Part shown: positions 8,420-16,861 of the stretch, one piece after another
Layout of the letters: each line of letters opens with the position of its first letter
Position numbering within the stretch: the first letter of the stretch is position 1
Origin: Candidatus Collierbacteria bacterium
GTDB taxonomy: Bacteria > Patescibacteriota > Microgenomatia > UBA1400 > MFAQ01
Assembly: GCA_903886255.1 (NCBI GenBank)
Contig: CAISLM010000080.1
Span: forward strand, 1-34,838
Direction: 5' to 3'
DNA length: 34,838 bases
Made by a program: the position numbers and the translations under genes
The notes under the pieces: generated by a model
Database searches by the model: none
What the model was told of the DNA's origin: nothing
The model's input: only the letters and a program-made list of their open reading frames with translations

Positions 8420-9730
8420 ATGGAACGAACATATATAAAAGATGTTAAAACTAATGCCGGAAAAACAGTCTCTCTTTCCGGCTTTGCCCAAACAATCAGG
8501 AAACAAGGTGGGATCGCCTTTCTCATTCTTCGCGATATTACCGGCACAGTTCAAACCCTTGTTCTTAAATCAAATGCGGTTGCCTTTCAAGCCGTCCAGG
8601 ATCTATCCATTGAATCTGTCGTTACTATCACCGGTCTTTCCAAAGAAAACACTCAAGCCCCAAACGGAATCGAAGTTTTGATTGACACACTCGAAATTCT
8701 TTCCCAAGCCGAACCCGAGCTTCCCATTCCGGTCGATGAAAAGGGCGAATCGGAAACTAATCTCGATACTCGTCTTGACTGGCGCTATTTAGACCTTCGC
8801 AAAGAAAGAAATACCCTCGTCTTTAAAGTATGGTCTCTCATGGACAAAGTCTTCACTGATTATTTATCCGAAAAAGGTTTCATTCAAATTCACTCTCCAA
8901 AGCTCATGGCCGCCGCTAGTGAGTCTGGTGCAGAATTATTCGAAGTAAAATATTTTGATCGAAAAGCTTACCTTGCTCAATCACCGCAGTTTTACAAACA
9001 AATGGCCATGGCAGCCGGTTTTGAAAAAGTCTTCGAAATTGGTCCCGTCTTTCGTGCCGACCCCTCCTTCACCTCACGTCACAACACGGAGTTCACCGGT
9101 TACGATCTGGAACTGTCCTTTATCAAAGATCACCACGACGTCATGGATGTGGAAGAGTCCACCATTGTCGAGATCATTACCCAAATCAAGAAAGTTTATG
9201 GTGATCAAATAAAATCTGTCTTTAAACGTGATCTTCCTATCCCCTCCTCGCGCTTCCCTAGAATTCCTTTTGCCGAAGCCAAAGAAATTTTGAAAGGCAT
9301 GGGAATCAAAAATGAAAAACCGGCTGATCTATCACCTGAAGAAGAAAAGGGCATTGGCGAATACGCTAAAGAAAAATTCGGTTCGGAATTTGTCTTTATC
9401 GTTGATTACCCCTTCAAAGGTAGAGCTTTTTATAGCATGAAATACGACAACTCAGATCTCTCAAAAACTTTTGACCTTCTCTGGAATGGTTTGGAAATTA
9501 CCTCCGGCGCCCAAAGAGAACACCGCTACGAAAATCTCAAACAAAACATTAAAGAAAAAGGTGTCGATGAAGAATCTGTTCGCGATTACGTTAATTATTT
9601 CCGCTACGGATGTCCCCCTCATGGTGGTCTTGGTGCCGGCCCCAGTCGCATGATCATGAAAATGTTAGGATTAGACAATATTCGTGAAGCCACCTACATT
9701 TATCGAGGCGTTAAAAGACTAACTCCCTAA
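8420..9730 (+). CDS. aspS: Aspartyl-tRNA synthetase, archaeal/eukaryal-type (no bacterial GAD insertion)
   Basis: LDTRLDWRYLDLR, YLAQSPQFYKQMAMAAGFEKVFEIGPVFRAD, C-terminal FRYGCPPHGGLGAGPSRMIMKMLGL; 436 aa length typical of archaeal type. Confidence 0.96.
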   Translation: MERTYIKDVKTNAGKTVSLSGFAQTIRKQGGIAFLILRDITGTVQTLVLKSNAVAFQAVQDLSIESVVTITGLSKENTQAPNGIEVLIDTLEILSQAEPELPIPVDEKGESETNLDTRLDWRYLDLRKERNTLVFKVWSLMDKVFTDYLSEKGFIQIHSPKLMAAASESGAELFEVKYFDRKAYLAQSPQFYKQMAMAAGFEKVFEIGPVFRADPSFTSRHNTEFTGYDLELSFIKDHHDVMDVEESTIVEIITQIKKVYGDQIKSVFKRDLPIPSSRFPRIPFAEAKEILKGMGIKNEKPADLSPEEEKGIGEYAKEKFGSEFVFIVDYPFKGRAFYSMKYDNSDLSKTFDLLWNGLEITSGAQREHRYENLKQNIKEKGVDEESVRDYVNYFRYGCPPHGGLGAGPSRMIMKMLGLDNIREATYIYRGVKRLTP

Positions 9731-9731
9731 A

Positions 9732-11105
9732 ATGGAAAATAAATCAACTCTAGTCACTCTCGAAAAAATAATTTCTCTATCCAAGCGTCGTGGTTTTATC
9801 TTTCCCGGGTCAGAAATCTATGGTGGTCTTGCCAACACCTACGATTTTGGTCCCCTAGGAACCGAGCTAAAACGTAATCTTCTTAATCTTTGGTGGAAAA
9901 CATTCGTCACCAATCGTTCTGACATGTTTGGCCTTGATACTTCTGTTCTCATGAGCCCCAAGGTTTGGGAAGCCTCCGGTCATACCGCCAACTTTACGAA
10001 CGTCATGATCGATTGCCTTACCTGCCACTATCGCACTCGGGCCGATCATCTTATAGAAGACGCCGTCAAAGATATTGGCAACGTCGAAGGTAAGCCTCTC
10101 AATGAACTTGACGAAATAATCAAAGATAAAGGCGTCAAATGCCCCAAGTGTGGCAATAAAACTTGGACAAAAGTTCGCAATTTCAATCAGCTTTTTGAAA
10201 CCCAGATCGGTATCATCACCGAAGGTAAAAACACCGCTTATCTGCGAGGTGAACTGGCTCAAGGTATGTTTGTTGATTTCAAACAAGTTCTTGATTCTCT
10301 TCACCCCAAACTTCCCTTTGGTCTTGCTCAATCCGGAAAAGCATTTCGAAATGAAATCACCATGGGTAAGTTCACTTTCCGGACTCTGGAGTTTGATCTT
10401 GCCGAATTTGAATATTTTGTTAGACCGGAAGACTGGGAAAAACACTTTGAATATTGGAAAGGTGAAATGTTTAATTTTGCGTTATCTCTCGGTATACCCA
10501 AAGAAAAACTTCGTTGGAGAGAACACACCAAAGAAGAGCTTGCTCATTACAGCAAACGCACCGAAGATCTCGAATGTGAATTCCCTTGGGGTTTCAAAGA
10601 AATGTTTGGGCTTGCCTATCGCACCGACTTCGATCTTAAAAATCATATCGAAAAATCCGGCGTCGATCTCCGTTTCACCGACCCCTACACCAACGAAAAA
10701 TTTATTCCCCATGTTGTTGAGCCCACATTTGGCTTGTCCAGACTTCTCACCATTGTTCTTATGAACTCTTATTTTGAAGACACGGAAAAACAAAGAGTTG
10801 TCATGAAATTCCCCACTGTTTTATCTCCTTACAAAGTTGCCGTCTTCCCCCTTGTTGGCAACAAAGAAGAATTAAGTAACAAAGCGAAAGCAGTCTTCAA
10901 TACACTAAAGAGTCAAATGAGTGCTGTTCTTGATGAAAGAGGTAATATAGGCAAACGCTATTTCACCCAAGATGAAATTGGAACCCCCTACTGTGTAACT
11001 GTCGACTATCAAACTCTTGAAGATAATACTGTTACAGTGAGAGACCGTGATACTGCCACCCAAAAGCGAGTCGACATAGACAAACTAATTTCTGTTTTGG
11101 TGTAA
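9732..11105 (+). CDS. glyS: Glycyl-tRNA synthetase, single-chain alpha2 type
   Basis: KRRGFIFPGSEIYGGLANTYDFGPLG, Zn-type Cys pairs (CLTCH..CPKCG), HVVEPTFGLSRLLT; ATG one base after the aspS stop codon. Confidence 0.96.
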   Translation: MENKSTLVTLEKIISLSKRRGFIFPGSEIYGGLANTYDFGPLGTELKRNLLNLWWKTFVTNRSDMFGLDTSVLMSPKVWEASGHTANFTNVMIDCLTCHYRTRADHLIEDAVKDIGNVEGKPLNELDEIIKDKGVKCPKCGNKTWTKVRNFNQLFETQIGIITEGKNTAYLRGELAQGMFVDFKQVLDSLHPKLPFGLAQSGKAFRNEITMGKFTFRTLEFDLAEFEYFVRPEDWEKHFEYWKGEMFNFALSLGIPKEKLRWREHTKEELAHYSKRTEDLECEFPWGFKEMFGLAYRTDFDLKNHIEKSGVDLRFTDPYTNEKFIPHVVEPTFGLSRLLTIVLMNSYFEDTEKQRVVMKFPTVLSPYKVAVFPLVGNKEELSNKAKAVFNTLKSQMSAVLDERGNIGKRYFTQDEIGTPYCVTVDYQTLEDNTVTVRDRDTATQKRVDIDKLISVLV

Positions 11106-11152
11106 ATATATATCCTATATTTATTTTCTTTCTTCTTTTAATAGCAGACTGA

Positions 11153-11205
11153 TATAATACGTTTGTAAGAATTTGCACCTGAAAAATTTAACCTTCAAAA
11201 GGAGG
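11153..11205 (+). promoter_or_regulatory. -10 box and SD for the kinase/VWA operon
   Basis: TATAAT 11153-11158; AAAAGGAGG 11197-11205 upstream of GTG 11211; -35 weak. Confidence 0.6.
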
Positions 11206-11210
11206 ATCTA

Positions 11211-12218
11211 GTGAGTGCATCAGATTATTATCGAATTCTTGAAGTAATTCCTGAAGCTCGGCCGGAGGTTATTAAGGCCGCATACCGCGCGCTATCTCTC
11301 ATCAACCATCCGGATCGTAACGGAGATAGTCAAAAAGCTCGTATCATCAATGAAGCTTACGGAGTTCTTAGCGACGCAACCAAAAAAGCCGATTACGATC
11401 AGTTACGGCTTAAACCCGCCCCCAAAATGATTGGTAATTACAAAATTCTCGATCAGATTGCCGAAGGCGGCTTTGGAATTACCTACCGAGCAGAACATAT
11501 CTTAACCAGCGAATTTGTCTGTATTAAGCATTGTTCGAGAATCTCCCCCGTTGACGAAGCTCTCTTATTGCAAGAAGCCAAAGCTATTTGGGATCTCCGT
11601 CATTATTCTATGCCGGTTATGCGCGACATCTTGAAATTTGCAGATGGCAGCCTGGGACTGGTTATGAGTTACATTCCCGGTCCCACCCTCGAAAAGGTAG
11701 TTGAAAAAAATGGCCGTATGGATCCCGAACATGTCGCTTGGATCTGTGAACGCACGCTCAATGTTCTGAAGTATCTTCATTACAACGGCGTAGTCCATGG
11801 CGACGTAAAGCCACAAAACATCATTATGCAGCCGGAAAGTCACAACATCGTTCTCGTTGATTTCGGTTTAGCTCTTGTAAAACCAACTTCCTCTTCTCAC
11901 GCAGTCGGCTATACCCAATGTTTCGCCGCCCCGGAAGAAATCAATGGTCTTCCTATCATTCCCGAATCAGACCTCTACAGCCTCGGAATGACCATGATCT
12001 ACTCTCTGAATGGTGGTAATCTTGATCGTCTTGAAAGAAAAGAGATCCCCTCAACAACACCCCAACCTCTTTCTGATTTCCTTTCTCGTCTTGTCGTCAA
12101 AGATGTTCTCTCCCGCCCCAATTGGAAAAAAGAGGACCTCTGCGATACCATCTCCCTCGTCCGACAAGAATCTTTTGGTCGGAATCGTTCCAACATGAAA
12201 CCCCTAAACTACGCCTAA
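11211..12218 (+). CDS. J-domain (DnaJ-like) fused to Ser/Thr protein kinase
   Basis: N-terminal SDYYRILEV...INHPDRNGD (HPD) ..NEAYGVLSDATKKADYD, then kinase GEGGFGITYR-like loop (AEGGFGITYR), CIKH, VVHGDVKPQNII, VDFGLA, AAPEEI. GTG start with strong SD. Confidence 0.93.
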   Translation: MSASDYYRILEVIPEARPEVIKAAYRALSLINHPDRNGDSQKARIINEAYGVLSDATKKADYDQLRLKPAPKMIGNYKILDQIAEGGFGITYRAEHILTSEFVCIKHCSRISPVDEALLLQEAKAIWDLRHYSMPVMRDILKFADGSLGLVMSYIPGPTLEKVVEKNGRMDPEHVAWICERTLNVLKYLHYNGVVHGDVKPQNIIMQPESHNIVLVDFGLALVKPTSSSHAVGYTQCFAAPEEINGLPIIPESDLYSLGMTMIYSLNGGNLDRLERKEIPSTTPQPLSDFLSRLVVKDVLSRPNWKKEDLCDTISLVRQESFGRNRSNMKPLNYA

Positions 12219-12232
12219 AAGGAGATAAATAT

Positions 12233-13183
12233 ATGTCTGAGAGCAATGATTACGATCCAGGACCCTGGACGGGTCACGACTTTAAGAGCGCTCGTAAAGC
12301 TTTCGATGTTAATGCCGGACGAAGTTATGCAGATGCAGTAAGCTCCGGAATAACTGCCGGCGATTTGATTCCCGACTTTATCACCACCGATAGCGAATGC
12401 CCCCTGATCATCTTCAGCGATGTCACCGGCTCGATGGGTGTTTGGCCTGCAGTCATGTTTTCCAAACTTCCCTATCTCGAAAACGAAGGAAAGCAGTATC
12501 TTGGCCAAACCATGGAAATCTGTTTCGCGGCTATCGGAGACGCTTATTCGGATCAATATCCCCTTCAGGTGAGACCATTTTCCAAAGGTCTCGATCTGAA
12601 AGTTCAATTGGAAGCATTGGTCCAAGAAGGCAATGGTGGCGGTCAAAGCATGGAAAGTTACGACCTTGGCGCTCTCTACGCTGCGCGCAACATCAAAACC
12701 CCCAAGGCTGTCCGTCGCCCCATCGTCATTTTCATCGGCGATGAAAACACTTACCCCACCTTAAAACCGGATATCGCCAAACGCTACGCACGCGTAAATC
12801 AAAACGAAACTCTTTCCGACAAGGCCATCTTCGACGAGCTGAAGGAAAACGCTTCCGTCTATTTGATCCATAAGCGGTATGACCGCTCATCCGAAGAAAT
12901 GGAAATTAAGCGGCACTGGGTTTCTTTACTCGGTGAAGAATACGTGGCAGACCTCGATGATCCTCAAAGAGTCGTCGATGTTATCTTCGGTATCCTGGCC
13001 AAAGAAGTAAACCGCGTTGATTATTTCCACGCGGAAATTGAAGATCGCCAGAATCCGGACCAAGTTGCCACTGTCTATCGTTCTCTCGCTACTGTTCATC
13101 GTGGTGCCATGGCTCACACCGGAAAATCGATCATGCTCAACCCCAGCAAGGGAACAAAATCTCGCTCGCTTTTGGATGAGTAA
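12233..13183 (+). CDS. VWA-domain protein with MIDAS motif
   Basis: LIIFSDVTGSMG (DxTGS), GNGGGQSMESYDLGALYAA, IVIFIGDENTY. The true start is ATG 12233 after AAAAGGAGATAAATAT; the track's 12122 start lies inside the kinase gene. Confidence 0.88.
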   Translation: MSESNDYDPGPWTGHDFKSARKAFDVNAGRSYADAVSSGITAGDLIPDFITTDSECPLIIFSDVTGSMGVWPAVMFSKLPYLENEGKQYLGQTMEICFAAIGDAYSDQYPLQVRPFSKGLDLKVQLEALVQEGNGGGQSMESYDLGALYAARNIKTPKAVRRPIVIFIGDENTYPTLKPDIAKRYARVNQNETLSDKAIFDELKENASVYLIHKRYDRSSEEMEIKRHWVSLLGEEYVADLDDPQRVVDVIFGILAKEVNRVDYFHAEIEDRQNPDQVATVYRSLATVHRGAMAHTGKSIMLNPSKGTKSRSLLDE

Positions 13184-14156
13184 CATGGACAAAAACCGCT
13201 TTGAATTGATGGTCACTTTGTGGCCATCCTTCCCTCACTTTCCGAAATTTGCCAATGACGGCAGGCTTTCGGGGGTCCGCCTCAATAGCGCCATGATGAG
13301 CAATCCGGAATTGGATGTCGAGCTGGAAACAATCAAAAAATCGTGCCCTTCCGTGCCTCTTTTTTATGACATCAAGGGCAGACAGCTTAGAATCGCTCGG
13401 GTGAACTTCAACCCCCATTATCTGGATGTTCATCTTAACCACGCCATCGACGTAAAAACACCAACCATGGTGCTCTTCAAAGCTGGTGAGGATCATGCTC
13501 TCCTTGAAAGAATTGAAGAGGGAGGAACTCGGCTTATCTTTGATGGCGGCCCCCATTTCCTTGTAAAGGCCGGCGAGTCACTCCACATCAAAGACCCCAG
13601 TTTGGTTATTCACGGCCCTCTGTTTATTCCTGAAGAAGTTGTGAAAATCCAAAAAGTCGTTGCTGCCGGATTCAAAAAGTTCTACCTTTCCTACGTTGAA
13701 GAACAACGAGACATCGATGAATTCCAGGAACTAATCGGCAAAGACAGCCAGATCTATCTCAAGATCGAATCAAAGCGCGGATTGGAATTTGTTTCTCATC
13801 AATTCAAAAAGAAACCCAATCTCACCTTGGTGGCTGCCAGAGGCGACCTGTTCGTGGAGATCGATCGTCCTCACGATATTCTTTCGGCCCTCAAGCTGAT
13901 CATTGAAAAGGATTCGGAGGCCCAGGTCGGCTCAAGGATGCTTCTCTCTGTCATCCACGCACCGGTTCCATCTGCATCAGATCTTCTGGAACTCGCCTGG
14001 CTCTACGATATTGGCTACAGAAGTGCCCTGCTTTGCGATGAACTCTGCCTCAAAGATGAATGGCTCTCAGTCGCTGTCAACGTCTTTGACAGCTTCAGAA
14101 CTGCCTATCAATCCAAAAGGCCGACCTTTATTGATCGTTTAAGCAGACTGTGTTAA
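13176..14156 (+). CDS. Pyruvate-kinase-like TIM-barrel protein lacking the C-terminal domain
   Basis: LMVTLWPS..GVRLNSA, YDIKGRQLRI, IYLKIESKRGLE, LVAARGDLFVEI, SRMLLSVIHAPVPSASDLLELAWLYDIG parallel PK motifs (CTIGPAS, ARLNFSHG, DxKGPEIR, KIE, MVARGDLGVE, TQMLxSM). ATG 13176 overlaps the VWA stop; ATG 13185 is an alternative. Confidence 0.8.
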   Translation: MSNMDKNRFELMVTLWPSFPHFPKFANDGRLSGVRLNSAMMSNPELDVELETIKKSCPSVPLFYDIKGRQLRIARVNFNPHYLDVHLNHAIDVKTPTMVLFKAGEDHALLERIEEGGTRLIFDGGPHFLVKAGESLHIKDPSLVIHGPLFIPEEVVKIQKVVAAGFKKFYLSYVEEQRDIDEFQELIGKDSQIYLKIESKRGLEFVSHQFKKKPNLTLVAARGDLFVEIDRPHDILSALKLIIEKDSEAQVGSRMLLSVIHAPVPSASDLLELAWLYDIGYRSALLCDELCLKDEWLSVAVNVFDSFRTAYQSKRPTFIDRLSRLC

Positions 14157-14163
14157 TTATTTT

Positions 14164-14190
14164 GCCCTCGGGAAACCGGGGGCTTTTTTT
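14164..14190 (+). terminator. Rho-independent terminator of the kinase/VWA/PK-like operon
   Basis: GCCCTCGG-GAAA-CCGGGGGC followed by T7. Confidence 0.92.
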
Positions 14191-15508
14191 ATGGTTGTTG
14201 AGAAACAACGACCCCAACCGCTTCTTTAACAGACAAAGTTTTCTGTTCCCCGGTCTTCATATTTTTAAGAGACACTTTTCGTTGCATCACCTCGTCATTT
14301 CCAATAATCGCCACAAATGGCACGCCGATTTTATTTGCATAAGTTAATTTTTTCTTGAACTTATCATCCTCTGTGTACAATTCGGTCGGAACATTCAATT
14401 CACGCAGCTCCGCAGCAACTTCCAGTGCAAAAGCCATATTAACTTCCATTGGTACAACTAGCACTTTTGCCGGTGTGGCAGAAGCCGTTTTTACAACACC
14501 TTCGGAGAGAACTTGAGAAAAAAGGCGGGTCAGCCCAATTGAAACTCCGACCCCGGGGAAGCTTTGATTGCTGTAGCTTTCGGCCAAGTTGTCATACCTT
14601 CCACCCCCACACACACTTCCTTTTACTCGGTCGTCTAACAGAACAGTTTCATAAACTGTCCCTGTGTAATATGACAGGCCTCGTGCAATCGAAAGGTCAA
14701 TTTGGATATTTTCCTTGGGCACCCCAAACTCCATTGCTTTTGTAATCACATCCGAAAGCTCAGAAACTCCCACATTAAACAATTCATTTTTAATCTCCAT
14801 TTTTCTCAAATTCTCTAAAATCAACTCGTTCGTTCCCACTATCCTAACAAAATCTAATATTCTCTCTGATTCGGCTGCTTTTACATTCAAATCGATTAGC
14901 ATCTGTTTTCCCGTATCAATTCCGACTTTTTCCAATTTATCGATAATTCTTAAGACTTCGTCCCTCTTATCTCCGATTCCCAAATCTTCCATCAATCCAC
15001 TGAGAATTTTTCTGTTGCTGATCTTAATTACAAATTTTCCCAATTGAAGTCTGTCAAAAACTTTATTAATCACTGCCGGAATCTCGGCGTCATTCACAAT
15101 GCTCAAACTTCCATTTCCAATCATGTCAATATCTGCCTGATAAAACTCTCTAAACCTCCCCTTCTGTGGCCTTTCCCCGCGATAAACTTTTCCAATTTGA
15201 TATCTTCGAAACGGGAAAGTTAGCTGATTGGAATACATCGCCACATATCTGGCCAAAGGTACTGTCAAGTCAAACCTCAGCCCCAAGTCGTCATCCCCTT
15301 TGCTAAATCTATAAATTTCTTTTTTCGTATCCTCCCCAATTTGTGCGAACAAAACTTCCGCATTTTCCACAATCGGGGTATCCTGAGGTACAAAACCATA
15401 CTCTTCAAAAGTTTCTTGAATTATTTTTTGATACTTATTAAAAAGTATTTGTTCGGCAGGCAGCAATTCCATAAAGCCCGCCTGAATTTTTGGTGTTACT
15501 TTAGCCAT
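14189..15508 (-). CDS. hisS: Histidyl-tRNA synthetase
   Basis: LRFDLTVPLARYVA, FPFRRYQIGKVYRGERPQKGRFREFYQADIDMIG, ARGLSYYTGTVYE, GGGRYDNLAE. Confidence 0.97.
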   Translation of the reverse strand: MAKVTPKIQAGFMELLPAEQILFNKYQKIIQETFEEYGFVPQDTPIVENAEVLFAQIGEDTKKEIYRFSKGDDDLGLRFDLTVPLARYVAMYSNQLTFPFRRYQIGKVYRGERPQKGRFREFYQADIDMIGNGSLSIVNDAEIPAVINKVFDRLQLGKFVIKISNRKILSGLMEDLGIGDKRDEVLRIIDKLEKVGIDTGKQMLIDLNVKAAESERILDFVRIVGTNELILENLRKMEIKNELFNVGVSELSDVITKAMEFGVPKENIQIDLSIARGLSYYTGTVYETVLLDDRVKGSVCGGGRYDNLAESYSNQSFPGVGVSIGLTRLFSQVLSEGVVKTASATPAKVLVVPMEVNMAFALEVAAELRELNVPTELYTEDDKFKKKLTYANKIGVPFVAIIGNDEVMQRKVSLKNMKTGEQKTLSVKEAVGVVVSQQP

Positions 15509-15511
15509 ATT

Positions 15512-16714
15512 TTATTTTACAATTTTTAAATATTTTCTCCTACCAACCCGCAAGATACCTTTTCCAACCGGAAGTTCCTCTGATTTCTTCTCGATTCTTG
15601 CCTCGTTCAAATAAACCCCGCCTTGTTCAATCAATCTCTTCACTTCTCCATTGCTTGTCGCCAAGCCGATTTCTACAATCATCCTTATCAAATCTTCTAC
15701 CATGATAGTTTCCTTATCCCATCTCACCTCCGGTGCGTTTTCATCCACTATTTTCTCCACTACTGTTTTCTGAAAAAATTCCTCTGCTGCTACGACTTCG
15801 TCTTTTCCACATAGTTCTTTAACAATTACCCTAGCCAGCTCTCGCTTCAATTCCATCGGATTTTCTTTATTTTCCAATCGTTTTTTTGCGTCCTCAATCA
15901 CTGAATTGTCCACGTTGGTCCCCATTAAAAAATAGGTAATTATCATATCGTCTCGAAGAGACATTACTTTTCCAAACACTTCCTCAGGTGAATCTTCCAG
16001 CCAAATTGCATTTCCCCAAGTTTTACTCATCTTCCTTCCGTCCGTTCCCGGTAAAAATCCATTGGCAATAATAAACGATTCCTTATCTTTTAAATCATGA
16101 ATCAGCGTCCTTCCCGCTTGCATATTAAATGTCTGGTCTGTTCCTCCCAGCTGGATATCGGTATCCATTACCATGCTGTCATACCCTTGCATGATTGGAT
16201 AAAGCACCTCAGGCAAACTAACACTTTTCCCTTCCGACAATCTTTTCTTAATCAGTTCTCGGCTTATAAAATCATTTAAAGAAAAATGCCTCGTCAGTTT
16301 CAACACACTGGCAAAATCGAGTTTTCCCAGCCATTCACTATTGAAATGAACTTCAACTTTAGAAAAGTCTAAAAACTTTTTCGCTTGCCGTTTGTAGGTC
16401 TGAAAATTTTCTTCAATCTGCTCTTTGGTAAGTATTGGCCTTTCGGTTTCTTTGTCCGACGTATCACCAACAGTTGCCGTAAAGTCACCTATCAAAAACG
16501 TCACATGATGTCCCAGGTCAGCCAAGATTTGCAGTTTCCGCAAAGGAAATGCGTGTCCGAGATGTATTTTCGTTGCCGTTGGATCAATTCCCAGGTATAC
16601 ATTAAGAACTTTTCCTGATGCAAGTAATTTTTCCAGCTCAGGTCTACCTGGTATTATGTTTTCTACACCTCGAGTCAAAAGACTCGCTATTAATTCATTT
16701 TCTTTATTGGTCAT
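15512..16714 (-). CDS. tyrS: Tyrosyl-tRNA synthetase
   Basis: YLGIDPTATKIHLGHAFPLRKLQ, GGTDQTFNMQAGR, DGRKMSKTWGNAI, C-terminal S4-like domain. Confidence 0.97.
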   Translation of the reverse strand: MTNKENELIASLLTRGVENIIPGRPELEKLLASGKVLNVYLGIDPTATKIHLGHAFPLRKLQILADLGHHVTFLIGDFTATVGDTSDKETERPILTKEQIEENFQTYKRQAKKFLDFSKVEVHFNSEWLGKLDFASVLKLTRHFSLNDFISRELIKKRLSEGKSVSLPEVLYPIMQGYDSMVMDTDIQLGGTDQTFNMQAGRTLIHDLKDKESFIIANGFLPGTDGRKMSKTWGNAIWLEDSPEEVFGKVMSLRDDMIITYFLMGTNVDNSVIEDAKKRLENKENPMELKRELARVIVKELCGKDEVVAAEEFFQKTVVEKIVDENAPEVRWDKETIMVEDLIRMIVEIGLATSNGEVKRLIEQGGVYLNEARIEKKSEELPVGKGILRVGRRKYLKIVK

Positions 16715-16741
16715 TTATTTTATTGTAAACATTTTACTAAC

Positions 16742-16771
16742 AAAAAACCTCTCCAGGTGGAGAGGTTTTTT
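16742..16771. terminator. Bidirectional terminator between thrS and tyrS
   Basis: AAAAAACCTCTCC-AGGT-GGAGAGGTTTTTT perfect hairpin. Confidence 0.9.
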
Positions 16772-16861
16772 AAATCGAAAAAAAGCCCTCCACTCAAACG
16801 AGTAGATAATGGTGATAACCAAAGGCTTTATTAATCATTGTTTTTATTCTATCACACCAAG

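Noticed and set aside
9867-10445. 192-aa minus-strand ORF opposite glyS, plus 10150..10764
   Set aside because: Overlaps the conserved glyS frame; no family features.
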